Part shown: piece after piece, positions 34,686 through 42,181 of the stretch
Layout of the letters: each line of letters starts with the position of its first letter
How positions within the stretch are numbered: position 1 is the stretch's first letter
Assembly: GCF_030068605.1 (NCBI RefSeq)
Contig: NZ_JASJOU010000029.1
Coordinates: 1-46,107, forward strand
From: Xanthocytophaga agilis
Lineage (GTDB): Bacteria > Bacteroidota > Bacteroidia > Cytophagales > 172606-1
Direction: 5' to 3'
Length of the DNA: 46,107 nt
The notes under the pieces: generated by a model
Told to the model about the DNA's origin: nothing
The model's database searches: none
The model's input: the letters and a program-made list of their open reading frames with translations, nothing else
Position numbers and translations under genes: made by a program

Positions 34686-35033
34686 ATGCAACCAAACGAA
34701 TCTCGTTTACAGGGCCTGTGCTTCCAATGGCACTGGAACACATTTCCTCACTACAGAGGCTTATTACATATGAACAACAACACCGCCCAAAACGCCATTA
34801 AAGGCGCTTTAAACCGCTCAATGGGAGTTGTCAAAGGAGTAGCAGACCTGGAATACTTCTTTGCTTCTACAGGCCATTTTATAGAGTTAAAATCACAAGA
34901 GGGCATTCAGAGTGAAGAACAGAAACTATTCCAGTCCAGAATTGAAGAACAAGGTGGAAACTATCACATTATTCGCAGCTATGAGGCTTTTAAACAATTG
35001 ATCACCACTATTCATACAGGCCACCACCGATGA
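34686..35033 (+). CDS. VRR-NUC domain nuclease
   Basis: This 115-residue protein has the order of a stand-alone VRR-NUC nuclease: an N-terminal helix with Glu (ESRLQGLCFQWHWNTFP), GVVKGVADLEYF (the GxPD-like strand, here GVAD), HFIELKSQEGIQSEEQKLFQSRIEEQGGNYHIIRS (catalytic ExK followed by the Q-containing helix). VRR-NUC proteins are PD-(D/E)xK nucleases common in phages and related to Holliday-junction or flap nucleases. It sits just after the candidate origin and probably processes replication intermediates of the element. Confidence 0.88.
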   Translation: MQPNESRLQGLCFQWHWNTFPHYRGLLHMNNNTAQNAIKGALNRSMGVVKGVADLEYFFASTGHFIELKSQEGIQSEEQKLFQSRIEEQGGNYHIIRSYEAFKQLITTIHTGHHR

Positions 35034-35077
35034 AAAAAATACAATCACACACAATCTATGATGACAATCCGAACCCT

Positions 35078-35326
35078 GTAGGGGCAGGGCTCGCCCCTGC
35101 CCAGATTCCCACCGAACGATTGGGATGATTCCGACCCAATGTAGGGGCGATTGGCAGATCGCCCACATTCCCACAGACACGGCATGGGATACATCCGAAA
35201 GGATTGTCTGTTAAATCTGATCCTTCGCGAATGGAACCAGGGCGACCGCCAGTCGCCCCTACAGGTGTCGGATTAATCCAATCATAGCCTTTGGGACACC
35301 GGGCGCACACATGGGTGCGCCCCTAC
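35078..35326. repeat. Cluster of four GTAGGGGCG palindromes (REP-like)
   Basis: Copies are at 35078-35102 and 35141-35164 (GTAGGGGC start) and, in opposite orientation, at 35240-35262 and 35301-35326 (ending GCCCCTAC). Each folds into a short hairpin around GCxxTCGCCC-type arms. The whole gap 35034-35405 has no open frame of interest. GTAGGGGCG-type REPs are known in many bacteria and are often spread by REP-associated transposases; none is in the window. Confidence 0.7.
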
Positions 35327-35405
35327 AAATACAATCACACAAAATCCTATTATCCAATTACCAAAAACACAACATCTATTATTCACCCTAAAACCCACAA
35401 CCCAT

Positions 35406-35855
35406 ATGTATTTTGACGCTGAAGCCTACGAGCAATACCAACAAAGTCACCAATCATCGACCAACTTCTGGCGCAGAGCCACCCAAACCTATGAAAACGC
35501 TTACCTGCATTTTCTCGAATGGGGGCTGCAACATCCAGACCCGCAAAAGTCACCAATACGCTTATCGATCACAGGCAAAAACAGACGCTATTCGAGTATG
35601 GTCTATGAGTTCTTCCAGTCCAAAGGGTTAGTGATAAACATCCTTGGTCAACTACAAGACAAACAGATCGTCTATACCTTCCAGATCCTACAAGACACCA
35701 ATGCCAACTACCAGATCACCGATCCCGACGACCTGGCCTGCAAACGCGGCTACCCTACCCGATACGATGCTGAAACGGCTGCCTTCAAGCTGGCATTCAC
35801 AGCGCTGGACAACTGGATAGAAGAACAGCAAAGTTTCGGCTTTAAACTTCGGTAA
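35406..35855 (+). CDS. Element protein, unknown function
   Basis: This 149-residue protein has a start at YFDAEAYEQYQQSH and a rather conserved-looking C-terminal stretch: DPDDLACKRGYPTRYDAETAAFKLAFTALDNWIEEQQ. Such a tail is seen in short proteins of Bacteroidota phages and mobile elements, but I cannot name a function. There is no signal peptide or membrane segment. It lies between two repeat clusters, with codon use like the genes before it. Confidence 0.55.
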   Translation: MYFDAEAYEQYQQSHQSSTNFWRRATQTYENAYLHFLEWGLQHPDPQKSPIRLSITGKNRRYSSMVYEFFQSKGLVINILGQLQDKQIVYTFQILQDTNANYQITDPDDLACKRGYPTRYDAETAAFKLAFTALDNWIEEQQSFGFKLR

Positions 35856-35970
35856 ACCAGGTCTTGCATTGAATTTACCGAAGTGCCAACTCCTATCGTG
35901 TCCGATAACTTTACTCAAAATGGAGACTGTAAATAAAGGAAAAACATTTTCATAGAAGAAATCCCTTTTT

Positions 35971-36086
35971 TGTCCTTCTGAAAGAAACTTTTGGCAAGGT
36001 TAGCGGCCTTTCCGACTGGAGATACTTGTTTTTCTCAGAACCCAGGCATGGCTCTATTTGTCACAAGATTCTTTCAGAAGGACAGG
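35971..36086 (-). repeat. MITE-like dispersed element, copy 3
   Basis: Read on the minus strand it starts TGTCCTTCTGAAAGAATCTT, then GTGACAAATAGAG, contains TATCTCCAGTCGGAAAGG and ends TTTCTTTCAGAAGGAC. It is the best match to copy 1 and lies inside the satellite-like element, so insertion followed the arrival of that element or came with it. Confidence 0.75.
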
Positions 36087-36168
36087 AAGGAGGTTGAGAG
36101 GGTAAAAGTGAATTTTTCCCTAAAACCCTCAAAATTGAAAAATTTATCGGACCAGATAAGTACCAACC

Positions 36169-36397
36169 TTGCGGTGTATTCCACGCATCGGATGGTTTGC
36201 GGTTTATTCAAGGCAGAAATTTTTCTGCGGTAAATTCAACGCAGAAATAAAACTGCGGTTTATTCACTGCAAACACAGATGTGATCGGAATACACCGCAA
36301 ATGCTATCAGCCACAGATACAGCGAGTGGAGTTCACCGCAAAACTGTCCCTGCGGTTTATTTACCGCAAAACATTTCGTGCGGTGAATAAACCGCAA
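36169..36397. repeat. Array of TGCGGT repeats with 28-bp spacing, in two orientations
   Basis: TTGCGGTGTATTCC, TTGCGGTTTATTCA, CTGCGGTAAATTCA and CTGCGGTTTATTCA begin at 36169, 36197, 36225 and 36253, exactly 28 bases apart. The inverse, ACCGCAA, lies at 36294 and then at 36335, 36363 and 36391, again 28 apart. The array ends 50 bases before the XRE gene. It is not a CRISPR array: the repeated core is short and the spacers are partly alike. It suggests an origin, partition site or operator set. Confidence 0.75.
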
Positions 36398-36446
36398 CAC
36401 ACATATCCATTTATTTACCCATCAATTCATCTAAAAAACTTTGACC

Positions 36447-36692
36447 ATGAACTTACAGGAAATAGGCCAACGCATACACCATGTACGCACCGAAATAACG
36501 GGACTCTCTCAACGCGAATTCGTCCGCCGTATGGGAATTAATCAAAGCAATATCTCTACCCTGGAAAAAGGCCAGAGCCTACCCTCCTGCTTCTTTCTGT
36601 TTAGCATGCATATTACCTATGATGTGAACCTGAATTGGATCATGACAGGTGCTGGGGAAGTGTCTTGTAAAACAAACAGTAACTCAAAGTAG
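36447..36692 (+). CDS. XRE family helix-turn-helix regulator
   Basis: The ATG at 36447 (MNLQEIGQRIHHVRTE) gives 81 residues; a TTG two codons earlier is less likely. The helix-turn-helix is ITGLSQREFVRRMGINQSNISTLEKGQSLPS, in which the second helix and the ISxxExG motif are typical. The tail VNLNWIMTGAGEV is the usual end of short XRE proteins in Bacteroidota phages. It may bind the repeat array just upstream and control the genes that follow. Confidence 0.88.
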   Translation: MNLQEIGQRIHHVRTEITGLSQREFVRRMGINQSNISTLEKGQSLPSCFFLFSMHITYDVNLNWIMTGAGEVSCKTNSNSK

Positions 36693-36714
36693 ATAAAAGT
36701 AAGTCAAACCCCTG

Positions 36715-36753
36715 TTTTGAGCGTAGTTCTGATAATCAAAACAACGCTCAAAA
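36715..36753 (+). terminator. Terminator after the XRE gene
   Basis: TTTTGAGCG and CGCTCAAAA form a stem of about 9 pairs; symmetric T/A tracts allow it to act in both directions. Confidence 0.6.
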
Positions 36754-36850
36754 ACGTGTGTGTTTAATGCCGATATTTGTAAAGTCAATCAGCAAGTAGT
36801 CCGGACACTGACTGGTGATTAGGTTTCACTATTCAACTACTTATACAATT

Positions 36851-37267
36851 ATGGCATTAACACTAACCTTATTGACATCCAAAGCAGATTGTGACAAAGT
36901 ACTCGACGATCTGAGTAAACAAAAAAGCGAACTGGAATACAAGCAGATTTCCGTAACCCGTAGTCGGGATAATTCATCTGATAGAGCCAGTGACATCGAA
37001 GCAACTCTGGCCTCTGCTACAGCAGAAGTAGATTCGCTGACAGCTATTATCGCTGTATTGCCCGAAGGCTCTACCAAGACCGAGATGGAGACGCGTAAAG
37101 TGAAGGCAGAGTACAAGTTGTTCACGGCTGAGCAACGTAAGTTGCAGTATGGTACCACAGCGGTCATTCTCTACGAATCGCAGCTGGACGAGATCGAGCA
37201 ACGACTGTTTGTAATTGATGGCTCGATGTCTTCTATCACCACTCACAAGGCTACACTACCTGCCTAA
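36851..37267 (+). CDS. Small coiled-coil protein of the element
   Basis: The ATG at 36851 (MALTLTLLTSKADCDKVL) gives 138 residues; the frame is open 12 codons upstream. Nearly the whole chain is helical with heptads (DDLSKQKSELEYKQISVTRSRDN, ASATAEVDSLTAIIAVLPEGS, AEYKLFTAEQRKLQYGT, LYESQLDEIEQRLFVIDGSMSS), which suggests a helical hairpin. No family is recognised. It has its own terminator on each side, so it is expressed alone. Small abundant helical proteins at this position occur in Bacteroidota phage-like elements; the role is unknown. Confidence 0.6.
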   Translation: MALTLTLLTSKADCDKVLDDLSKQKSELEYKQISVTRSRDNSSDRASDIEATLASATAEVDSLTAIIAVLPEGSTKTEMETRKVKAEYKLFTAEQRKLQYGTTAVILYESQLDEIEQRLFVIDGSMSSITTHKATLPA

Positions 37268-37313
37268 CCCAAGGTAGTACTGTTGAGTTTGTATGATAAC
37301 GATGTGATAACGG

Positions 37314-37346
37314 GAAGCAGTAGACTAGTAACCTACTGCTTCTTTC
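37314..37346 (+). terminator. Terminator after the coiled-coil gene
   Basis: GAAGCAGTAG and CTACTGCTTC form a perfect 10-bp stem followed by TTTCTTTC. Confidence 0.8.
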
Positions 37347-37414
37347 TTTCAGGCCGCACTGTCAGTACACCGTCTAATTCCATTTCCATTTCTTCCATTT
37401 AACGACTCTATTAA

Positions 37415-37741
37415 ATGCAGATACGTATTTTACTCAGTGCCCTATGTTTTGTGCTCGGATTAGCTGTAGGCGTCTTTACAGAACACAGGCTTAACCCGGA
37501 TGAGGTCTACTCCTGTGAGGTAATTGACTATAGTCAGATTGAGCAGATTGTGGCGAAACAAGTAGCAGCTCACACGGTACAACCGTTGGACGTGGAAAAG
37601 ATCAAACATGTAAAAAGTTTTACTTACGCACCTGTCTATTCAGTGCAACTTGCCCCACCGTGGGCAGGAATAGTGGCTCAGGATTCAGTTCTCAAGCAGA
37701 TCATTACTCAATCAGCATTTCTTCACCCTAAACCCAAGTAA
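37415..37741 (+). CDS. Small inner-membrane-anchored protein of the lysis cassette
   Basis: In this 108-residue protein, residues 1-20 are one membrane helix or uncleaved signal (MQIRILLSALCFVLGLAVGVF), and the rest is periplasmic and moderately charged. The next gene (holin-like) starts 3 bp after the stop and an amidase follows, an order in which phages often place Rz-like spanin components. I see no clear spanin motif, so this remains inference. Confidence 0.5.
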   Translation: MQIRILLSALCFVLGLAVGVFTEHRLNPDEVYSCEVIDYSQIEQIVAKQVAAHTVQPLDVEKIKHVKSFTYAPVYSVQLAPPWAGIVAQDSVLKQIITQSAFLHPKPK

Positions 37742-37744
37742 CCG

Positions 37745-37930
37745 ATGGCAAAATCGATATACGATTACCTCCAGTTTGTGTTAGACAACTGGAAAACCTC
37801 AACCCTGGGTTTATTTACCTTCTCAGGATATATTCTCTGGCTGGCTAACAGAATCGATACACAAGCTTTCGTTTCGCTGCTGGCCTTCATTTCAACAGTA
37901 GGTTTCTTCTCCATGAGAGACCCTAAATAA
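37745..37930 (+). CDS. Holin-like small membrane protein
   Basis: This 61-residue protein has two hydrophobic segments: about 20-34 (TLGLFTFSGYILWLA) and about 42-56 (FVSLLAFISTVGFFS), with a charged MAKSIYDYLQ start and an RDPK end. Size, topology and a place just before an endolysin gene fit a holin, but such short proteins cannot be assigned by sequence alone. A strong terminator follows. Confidence 0.5.
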   Translation: MAKSIYDYLQFVLDNWKTSTLGLFTFSGYILWLANRIDTQAFVSLLAFISTVGFFSMRDPK

Positions 37931-37933
37931 TGC

Positions 37934-37968
37934 AACAGGACGGCTTCACAACCCGTCCTGTTCTCTTT
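37934..37968 (+). terminator. Terminator after the holin-like gene
   Basis: AACAGGACGG and CCGTCCTGTT form a perfect 10-bp stem followed by CTCTTTC. Confidence 0.8.
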
Positions 37969-38006
37969 CAATAAACCACTACGCATAATAAACCACCACC
38001 TACACC

Positions 38007-38495
38007 ATGCCCTTCCAATACCTGATTATCCACTGCACCGCCACTCCTGCCGGACGCTGGGTCTCTCCTGAAGATGTTAAACGCTGGCATACTGCACCTA
38101 ACCCCTACGGCAACGGCTGGAAACAAGTCGGCTACTCTGATCTGATTCTATTAGACGGCTCCCGTCACCAGTTCGTCAAACACAACAACGACCTGACTAT
38201 AGACCCCTTCGAGATTACCAACGGAGTAGCAGGCATCAACGCTATTTCCCGCCATCTGTGCTATGTAGGCGGACTGGACAAAACTTTAAAACCGGAAGAC
38301 ACCCGTACCCTTCAGCAAATCGAAACGATGTTAGCCATTATCCATGAAGTACTCGCCTATGCTCCTAACATCAAGATTGCCGGACATAACCAATTTGCCA
38401 ACAAAGCCTGTCCAAGCTTCTCCGTGCCTAACTGGTTGAGGAAGGTGGGGATTGCGGAAAGGAATATTGAGGAAAAACTTTATAGTGGGATATAA
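38007..38495 (+). CDS. N-acetylmuramoyl-L-alanine amidase (phage endolysin type)
   Basis: This 162-residue protein has the amidase_2 (T7 lysozyme-like) pattern: LIIHCTATPAGRWVSPEDVKRWHT with the zinc-binding His, GYSDLILLDGS, GINAISRHLCYVGG, and GHNQFANKACPSF with the second His and Cys of the zinc site. There is no signal peptide, as in endolysins that depend on a holin. It is the last gene of the element before the AT-rich region, and would cleave peptidoglycan in host lysis or in release of the element. Confidence 0.92.
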   Translation: MPFQYLIIHCTATPAGRWVSPEDVKRWHTAPNPYGNGWKQVGYSDLILLDGSRHQFVKHNNDLTIDPFEITNGVAGINAISRHLCYVGGLDKTLKPEDTRTLQQIETMLAIIHEVLAYAPNIKIAGHNQFANKACPSFSVPNWLRKVGIAERNIEEKLYSGI

Positions 38496-38595
38496 AGGCT
38501 ATTCACAGCACTAAATCAATAAATAATATTATACCTACAAAGTCTGAACGTAAAATAAACTAAGCTTCATACATGTGAAAGTCCTATAAAAACAT

Positions 38596-38623
38596 AAAAA
38601 ACGCATACCAGCATTGCGTTTTT
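38596..38623 (+). terminator. Terminator after the amidase gene
   Basis: AAAAACGCA and TGCGTTTTT pair across a short loop, with T-rich sequence after. It separates the element from the AT-rich Roco gene. Confidence 0.75.
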
Positions 38624-38685
38624 GCAGAATAAATACCTATTTGAGTTATAGACAAGACTAGTATTTACACACTTTTTTATAACCA

Positions 38686-41343
38686 ATGAAAAGTCGATAT
38701 CAGGAAGCTCTGGATAAAATTCAAGAAGTAAAAGAGAAAAGATTAGATTTTTTAGATTTAAGCTTCATGTATTTGGGAAAAATACCAAGCGAAGTCGGAC
38801 AATTAACTCACTTGAGATTCTTGAATATTAGCCATAATTACCTATATCAAATTCCAGATGAGATTTATGATCTTCCATACTTAGTTGAATTAAATCTCAC
38901 TTACAATTATCTAAGCTTTGATACTTTTCAGAGTCTTAGCAAACTTCAACATATTAACTTTTTGTACCTGTATGGCAACCCTGCTTTTGAAAAAATTCCG
39001 GATGAAATAAAATACCATGGAATTGATGCTATTTTGAATTACAGTGATGATATAACCTTTTATCAAAATACAACTACTTTATTTGAGTTAAAATTATTAC
39101 TGGTCGGAAATGGAGAAGTTGGCAAAACTACTTTGATGAAAAAACTGATGTCCAATTTCTCACATAAAGTTATTGTTGGGCAAGAACCTACAACTCATGG
39201 TATTAATATTCATACATGGAAAATTAAATCTACGTTTCCAGCTGTTGAACCATTTTTTAATTTAAAAGCAGAACTATATGAAAAAGGTTTAGATATTTCT
39301 GATTACTATAGGATGATGGCTTTCGAAGATCTTAATCTTATATATGAGGAAGAAGAGGAAGAAGAGGAAGAAGAGGAATATTTTGATAGCTATGATGACT
39401 ATAAGGAGTATCTCGATTTTGATTTTAAATCGAATAGACCTAATAAATCTAAGAAAAATCTTATTGCCTCTTTAATTAATGGGTATGATGCTGAAGAGGA
39501 AACTATAAAAAAAGAGGTGAAAATAAATATTTGGGATTTTGGAGGTCAAGAGATATATCATTCCACACATCAATTTTTCTTAACTAAAAGACCAATCTAT
39601 CTATTAGTATGGGAAGCGAGAAAGGAAGAAGATTATAATATGTTTGACTATTGGTTAAATATAATTAAATATTTAAGCCGTAATAGTCCTGTAATAGTAG
39701 TTATGAACAAATGCGATGTACGATTAAAAGACATAGATGAATTTGGGCTTAAAAAAAAATTCAACAATATAATTACATTTACTAAGGTAAGTTGTTTGAC
39801 TGGAGAAGGTTTAATGCAGCTCATGGAAATGATTCAAAGAAACTTGGTTCATTTACCACATTTGGCAGATAGACTCCCTAAAACCTGGGTCAATATTCGA
39901 GATAACCTGTATGAGTTAAACAAAGATTATATAACATTAGAAGAATATTTTAGTATTTGTAAGGAGTATAACTTAACCACAAAAAAAGCTCTTTTTCTAA
40001 GCGAATACTTACATGATTTAGGATCAATACTTCATTTCATAAAGGATACAATGTTGGAAAACATAGTTATACTAAATCCTGAATGGGCAACAGAGGCAGT
40101 ATATAAATTGATTGATACAAAGATAATACAAATTAGCAAAGGTAGGTTTAAAATTCGTGATCTAAGAAATATTTGGGATAAGGAGAAGTATCCTACTGAT
40201 AAGCATCATACATTAGTCCGCTTAATGGAGAAATTCGACATATGCTTTAATATAGTAAGTACTGAGGATTACATAATTCCAGAGTTATTACCTTCTGCTA
40301 AACCTATAAATTTTGATTTAACTAGTCATGATAGTATAAATAACTTACGATTTGAATATCGATATAACTTCATGCCAGCAGGAATATTGAGCAGATTTAT
40401 ATGTAGACTTTACTATTTAATTGAGAATGAAATTTTTTGGAGGAATGGAGTTCTTCTTAAACATGAAGAAACATTTGCATTAGTAATTAATGAGCCTTAC
40501 GATAAAAAAATAAGGTTATCGATTTTTGGTTCAGACAAATATGGAACTCTATCAATTATTAGGAATGAGTTTGAGAACATCCATAAAACGCTCAATTTGG
40601 AAAAGTATGTAGACTACAATGAAATGATTCCATGTATCTGTCCTTCTTGTATTTCTTCAAATGCAGGATACTATTTTAAATATAACGTTGTTAAGAATTT
40701 TGAACGTAAAGGAAAGCGTACTATTGATTGTCAACAAAGTACCTATGATGTTTCTATAAATGACTTATTAACTGGTTACGATATAAGAAATACAAAGATT
40801 AGTTTATTACAAAACATTATTGCAGCGTTGGCTAGACTACAAGGAAATTATAAAATAGTTAACAGGCAGGAAGATAGTAGAAACAGTTATGTAGCTGGGC
40901 TTATTGATAATGGAAATTTTATCAGTAAAGATCAAACAAGATGGGGACAATCAGAATCAGGATTATCTGCCGGTGAGCTAGATATAAAAATTGAAAATTC
41001 TAATCGGATGACTATAGGAATTTTTGAAGGATTCAATCTATCATATTTAGACAAAATAACTATAAGTAGACATTTGAAAAAAATATTTAATTATGACGCA
41101 AATGGTTTAAAAGAAAATTACATAGTTATATATGCTGAAACCTCTAGCTTCATAGACTTATGGAATAAATATTTAAATTATATAAAAGATATCGATTTTG
41201 ATTACCCTTTAATTGGAAACATCAAAGATGTGTCAGACTTATATAGTCCTGGCGCAGAAATAAAAATATGTTTATCGTATCATGAGCGAAATACCGAAAA
41301 AAGTCGTTTGTACCATTTTTTTGTAAATATGTTCACCAAGTGA
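38686..41343 (+). CDS. Roco protein: LRR, Roc GTPase, COR, extra C-terminal domain
   Basis: In this 885-residue protein, residues 18-110 hold about four leucine-rich repeats (SEVGQLTHLRFLNISHNYL). The Roc GTPase has GNGEVGKTT (P-loop, 141-149), a long acidic insert with eleven consecutive Glu (221-231), DFGGQE (G3, 284-289) and NKCD (G4, 341-344). COR follows from about 395 to 640 (ILNPEWATEAVYKLI, FMPAGILSRFICRLYYLI). After a Cys pair (CICPSC, about 652), residues 715-885 form an additional domain with DQTRWGQSESGLSAGELDIKI and IGIFEG, which has the look of a PD-(D/E)xK-type core. The gene is clearly more AT-rich than the element before it. It may sense and act in defence; no direct proof. 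Confidence 0.88.
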   Translation: MKSRYQEALDKIQEVKEKRLDFLDLSFMYLGKIPSEVGQLTHLRFLNISHNYLYQIPDEIYDLPYLVELNLTYNYLSFDTFQSLSKLQHINFLYLYGNPAFEKIPDEIKYHGIDAILNYSDDITFYQNTTTLFELKLLLVGNGEVGKTTLMKKLMSNFSHKVIVGQEPTTHGINIHTWKIKSTFPAVEPFFNLKAELYEKGLDISDYYRMMAFEDLNLIYEEEEEEEEEEEYFDSYDDYKEYLDFDFKSNRPNKSKKNLIASLINGYDAEEETIKKEVKINIWDFGGQEIYHSTHQFFLTKRPIYLLVWEARKEEDYNMFDYWLNIIKYLSRNSPVIVVMNKCDVRLKDIDEFGLKKKFNNIITFTKVSCLTGEGLMQLMEMIQRNLVHLPHLADRLPKTWVNIRDNLYELNKDYITLEEYFSICKEYNLTTKKALFLSEYLHDLGSILHFIKDTMLENIVILNPEWATEAVYKLIDTKIIQISKGRFKIRDLRNIWDKEKYPTDKHHTLVRLMEKFDICFNIVSTEDYIIPELLPSAKPINFDLTSHDSINNLRFEYRYNFMPAGILSRFICRLYYLIENEIFWRNGVLLKHEETFALVINEPYDKKIRLSIFGSDKYGTLSIIRNEFENIHKTLNLEKYVDYNEMIPCICPSCISSNAGYYFKYNVVKNFERKGKRTIDCQQSTYDVSINDLLTGYDIRNTKISLLQNIIAALARLQGNYKIVNRQEDSRNSYVAGLIDNGNFISKDQTRWGQSESGLSAGELDIKIENSNRMTIGIFEGFNLSYLDKITISRHLKKIFNYDANGLKENYIVIYAETSSFIDLWNKYLNYIKDIDFDYPLIGNIKDVSDLYSPGAEIKICLSYHERNTEKSRLYHFFVNMFTK

Positions 41344-41554
41344 TTAAGGCATCAAAGGTAGATGAATCGCCTCAGAGTAAGAGTTTGCCTATTAAGAAGG
41401 TAGTGTAATAGCTCTTATGTTAAGAAACTATTCTGAGAAAAGTGTGTCAGTAAATGACTGATGAAGGTTGCGACACACCTCGTTGTTATACCAAATTTTC
41501 TTTTAAGAATAGAGAGTAATTCTGATATTGTTCTACATACTTATCTAACAGAAT

Positions 41555-42109
41555 ATGGATACATCTACCAATACCGAATTTGAATGGATTGAGAATTTCT
41601 TTCCACAAGGTTCCATTCTTAAAAATATGAAAGACAAAGAAAGGATTCTTAGTTTCTGTTTGCTTTGGATGTCATTCGAAAAATATGCTTGTAATACAGA
41701 GGCGAACTTTCCGGCTCTAACACAAGTAGTCAATGATAAACTTTTAACTAGTTCAACAATTGACTTCACAGTTTTTGAAGCGCAGATTAAGTATTTTAAA
41801 AATAGGTATATCCTTGCAGATGGAAATCTGGATGAAATTAAACTAACTAGTCTATACGGTACAAAAGCAAAGAAGGGAAATGATTTACAGATAGCTATCG
41901 AAGAATTTTTAAAGGACACCTCAAATAATGTTGGAATTAATCTATTAGGATTGCTTTGCATTGTCTACAGATTGAGAAATAACCTGTTACATGGTGTAAA
42001 AGATCCGTCAAACCTAACCGAACAGATGGAGAATTTCAAGTTTTCCAACCAAGTGTTGATGAATGTTTTAACATCTCTAAAAAAGGATAACTATACACCT
42101 TTCCAGTAA
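41555..42109 (+). CDS. HEPN-like protein (RNNLLH motif)
   Basis: This 184-residue protein is predicted all-helical, with the key motif VYRLRNNLLHG near its C-terminal third (R141, H146, an R-x4-H), the usual RNase active site of HEPN domains. Preceding helices (ILSFCLLWMSFEKYACN, FTVFEAQIKYFKNRY, NDLQIAIEEFLKD) fit the HEPN four-helix arrangement. HEPN RNases act as toxins or defence effectors, often with a partner. It lies after the Roco gene and convergent with a PLD-like nuclease gene. The exact subfamily is not identified. Confidence 0.72.
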   Translation: MDTSTNTEFEWIENFFPQGSILKNMKDKERILSFCLLWMSFEKYACNTEANFPALTQVVNDKLLTSSTIDFTVFEAQIKYFKNRYILADGNLDEIKLTSLYGTKAKKGNDLQIAIEEFLKDTSNNVGINLLGLLCIVYRLRNNLLHGVKDPSNLTEQMENFKFSNQVLMNVLTSLKKDNYTPFQ

Positions 42110-42142
42110 TCCAATTGTATATCATTCGTTTTTTTCAAAAAA

Positions 42143-42166
42143 ACTGGTCAAAAACCGGGCTTTTTC
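42143..42166 (+). terminator. Terminator between HEPN and PLD-like genes
   Basis: AAAAACTGGT and ACCGGGCTTTTT pair around CAAAA with one G-U pair, placed between two convergent genes. Confidence 0.5.
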
Positions 42167-42181
42167 GTTCATCATATAATA

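Noticed and set aside
36169-36397. Regular 28-base spacing suggested a CRISPR array
   Set aside because: Only about 13 bases are repeated, the in-between sequences are partly alike, half of the copies are inverted, and no cas gene is near.
41400-41520. GTGTGTC...GACACAC inverted sequence after the Roco gene suggested an IS end
   Set aside because: Only a seven-base match, no second end and no transposase-like frame in the window.
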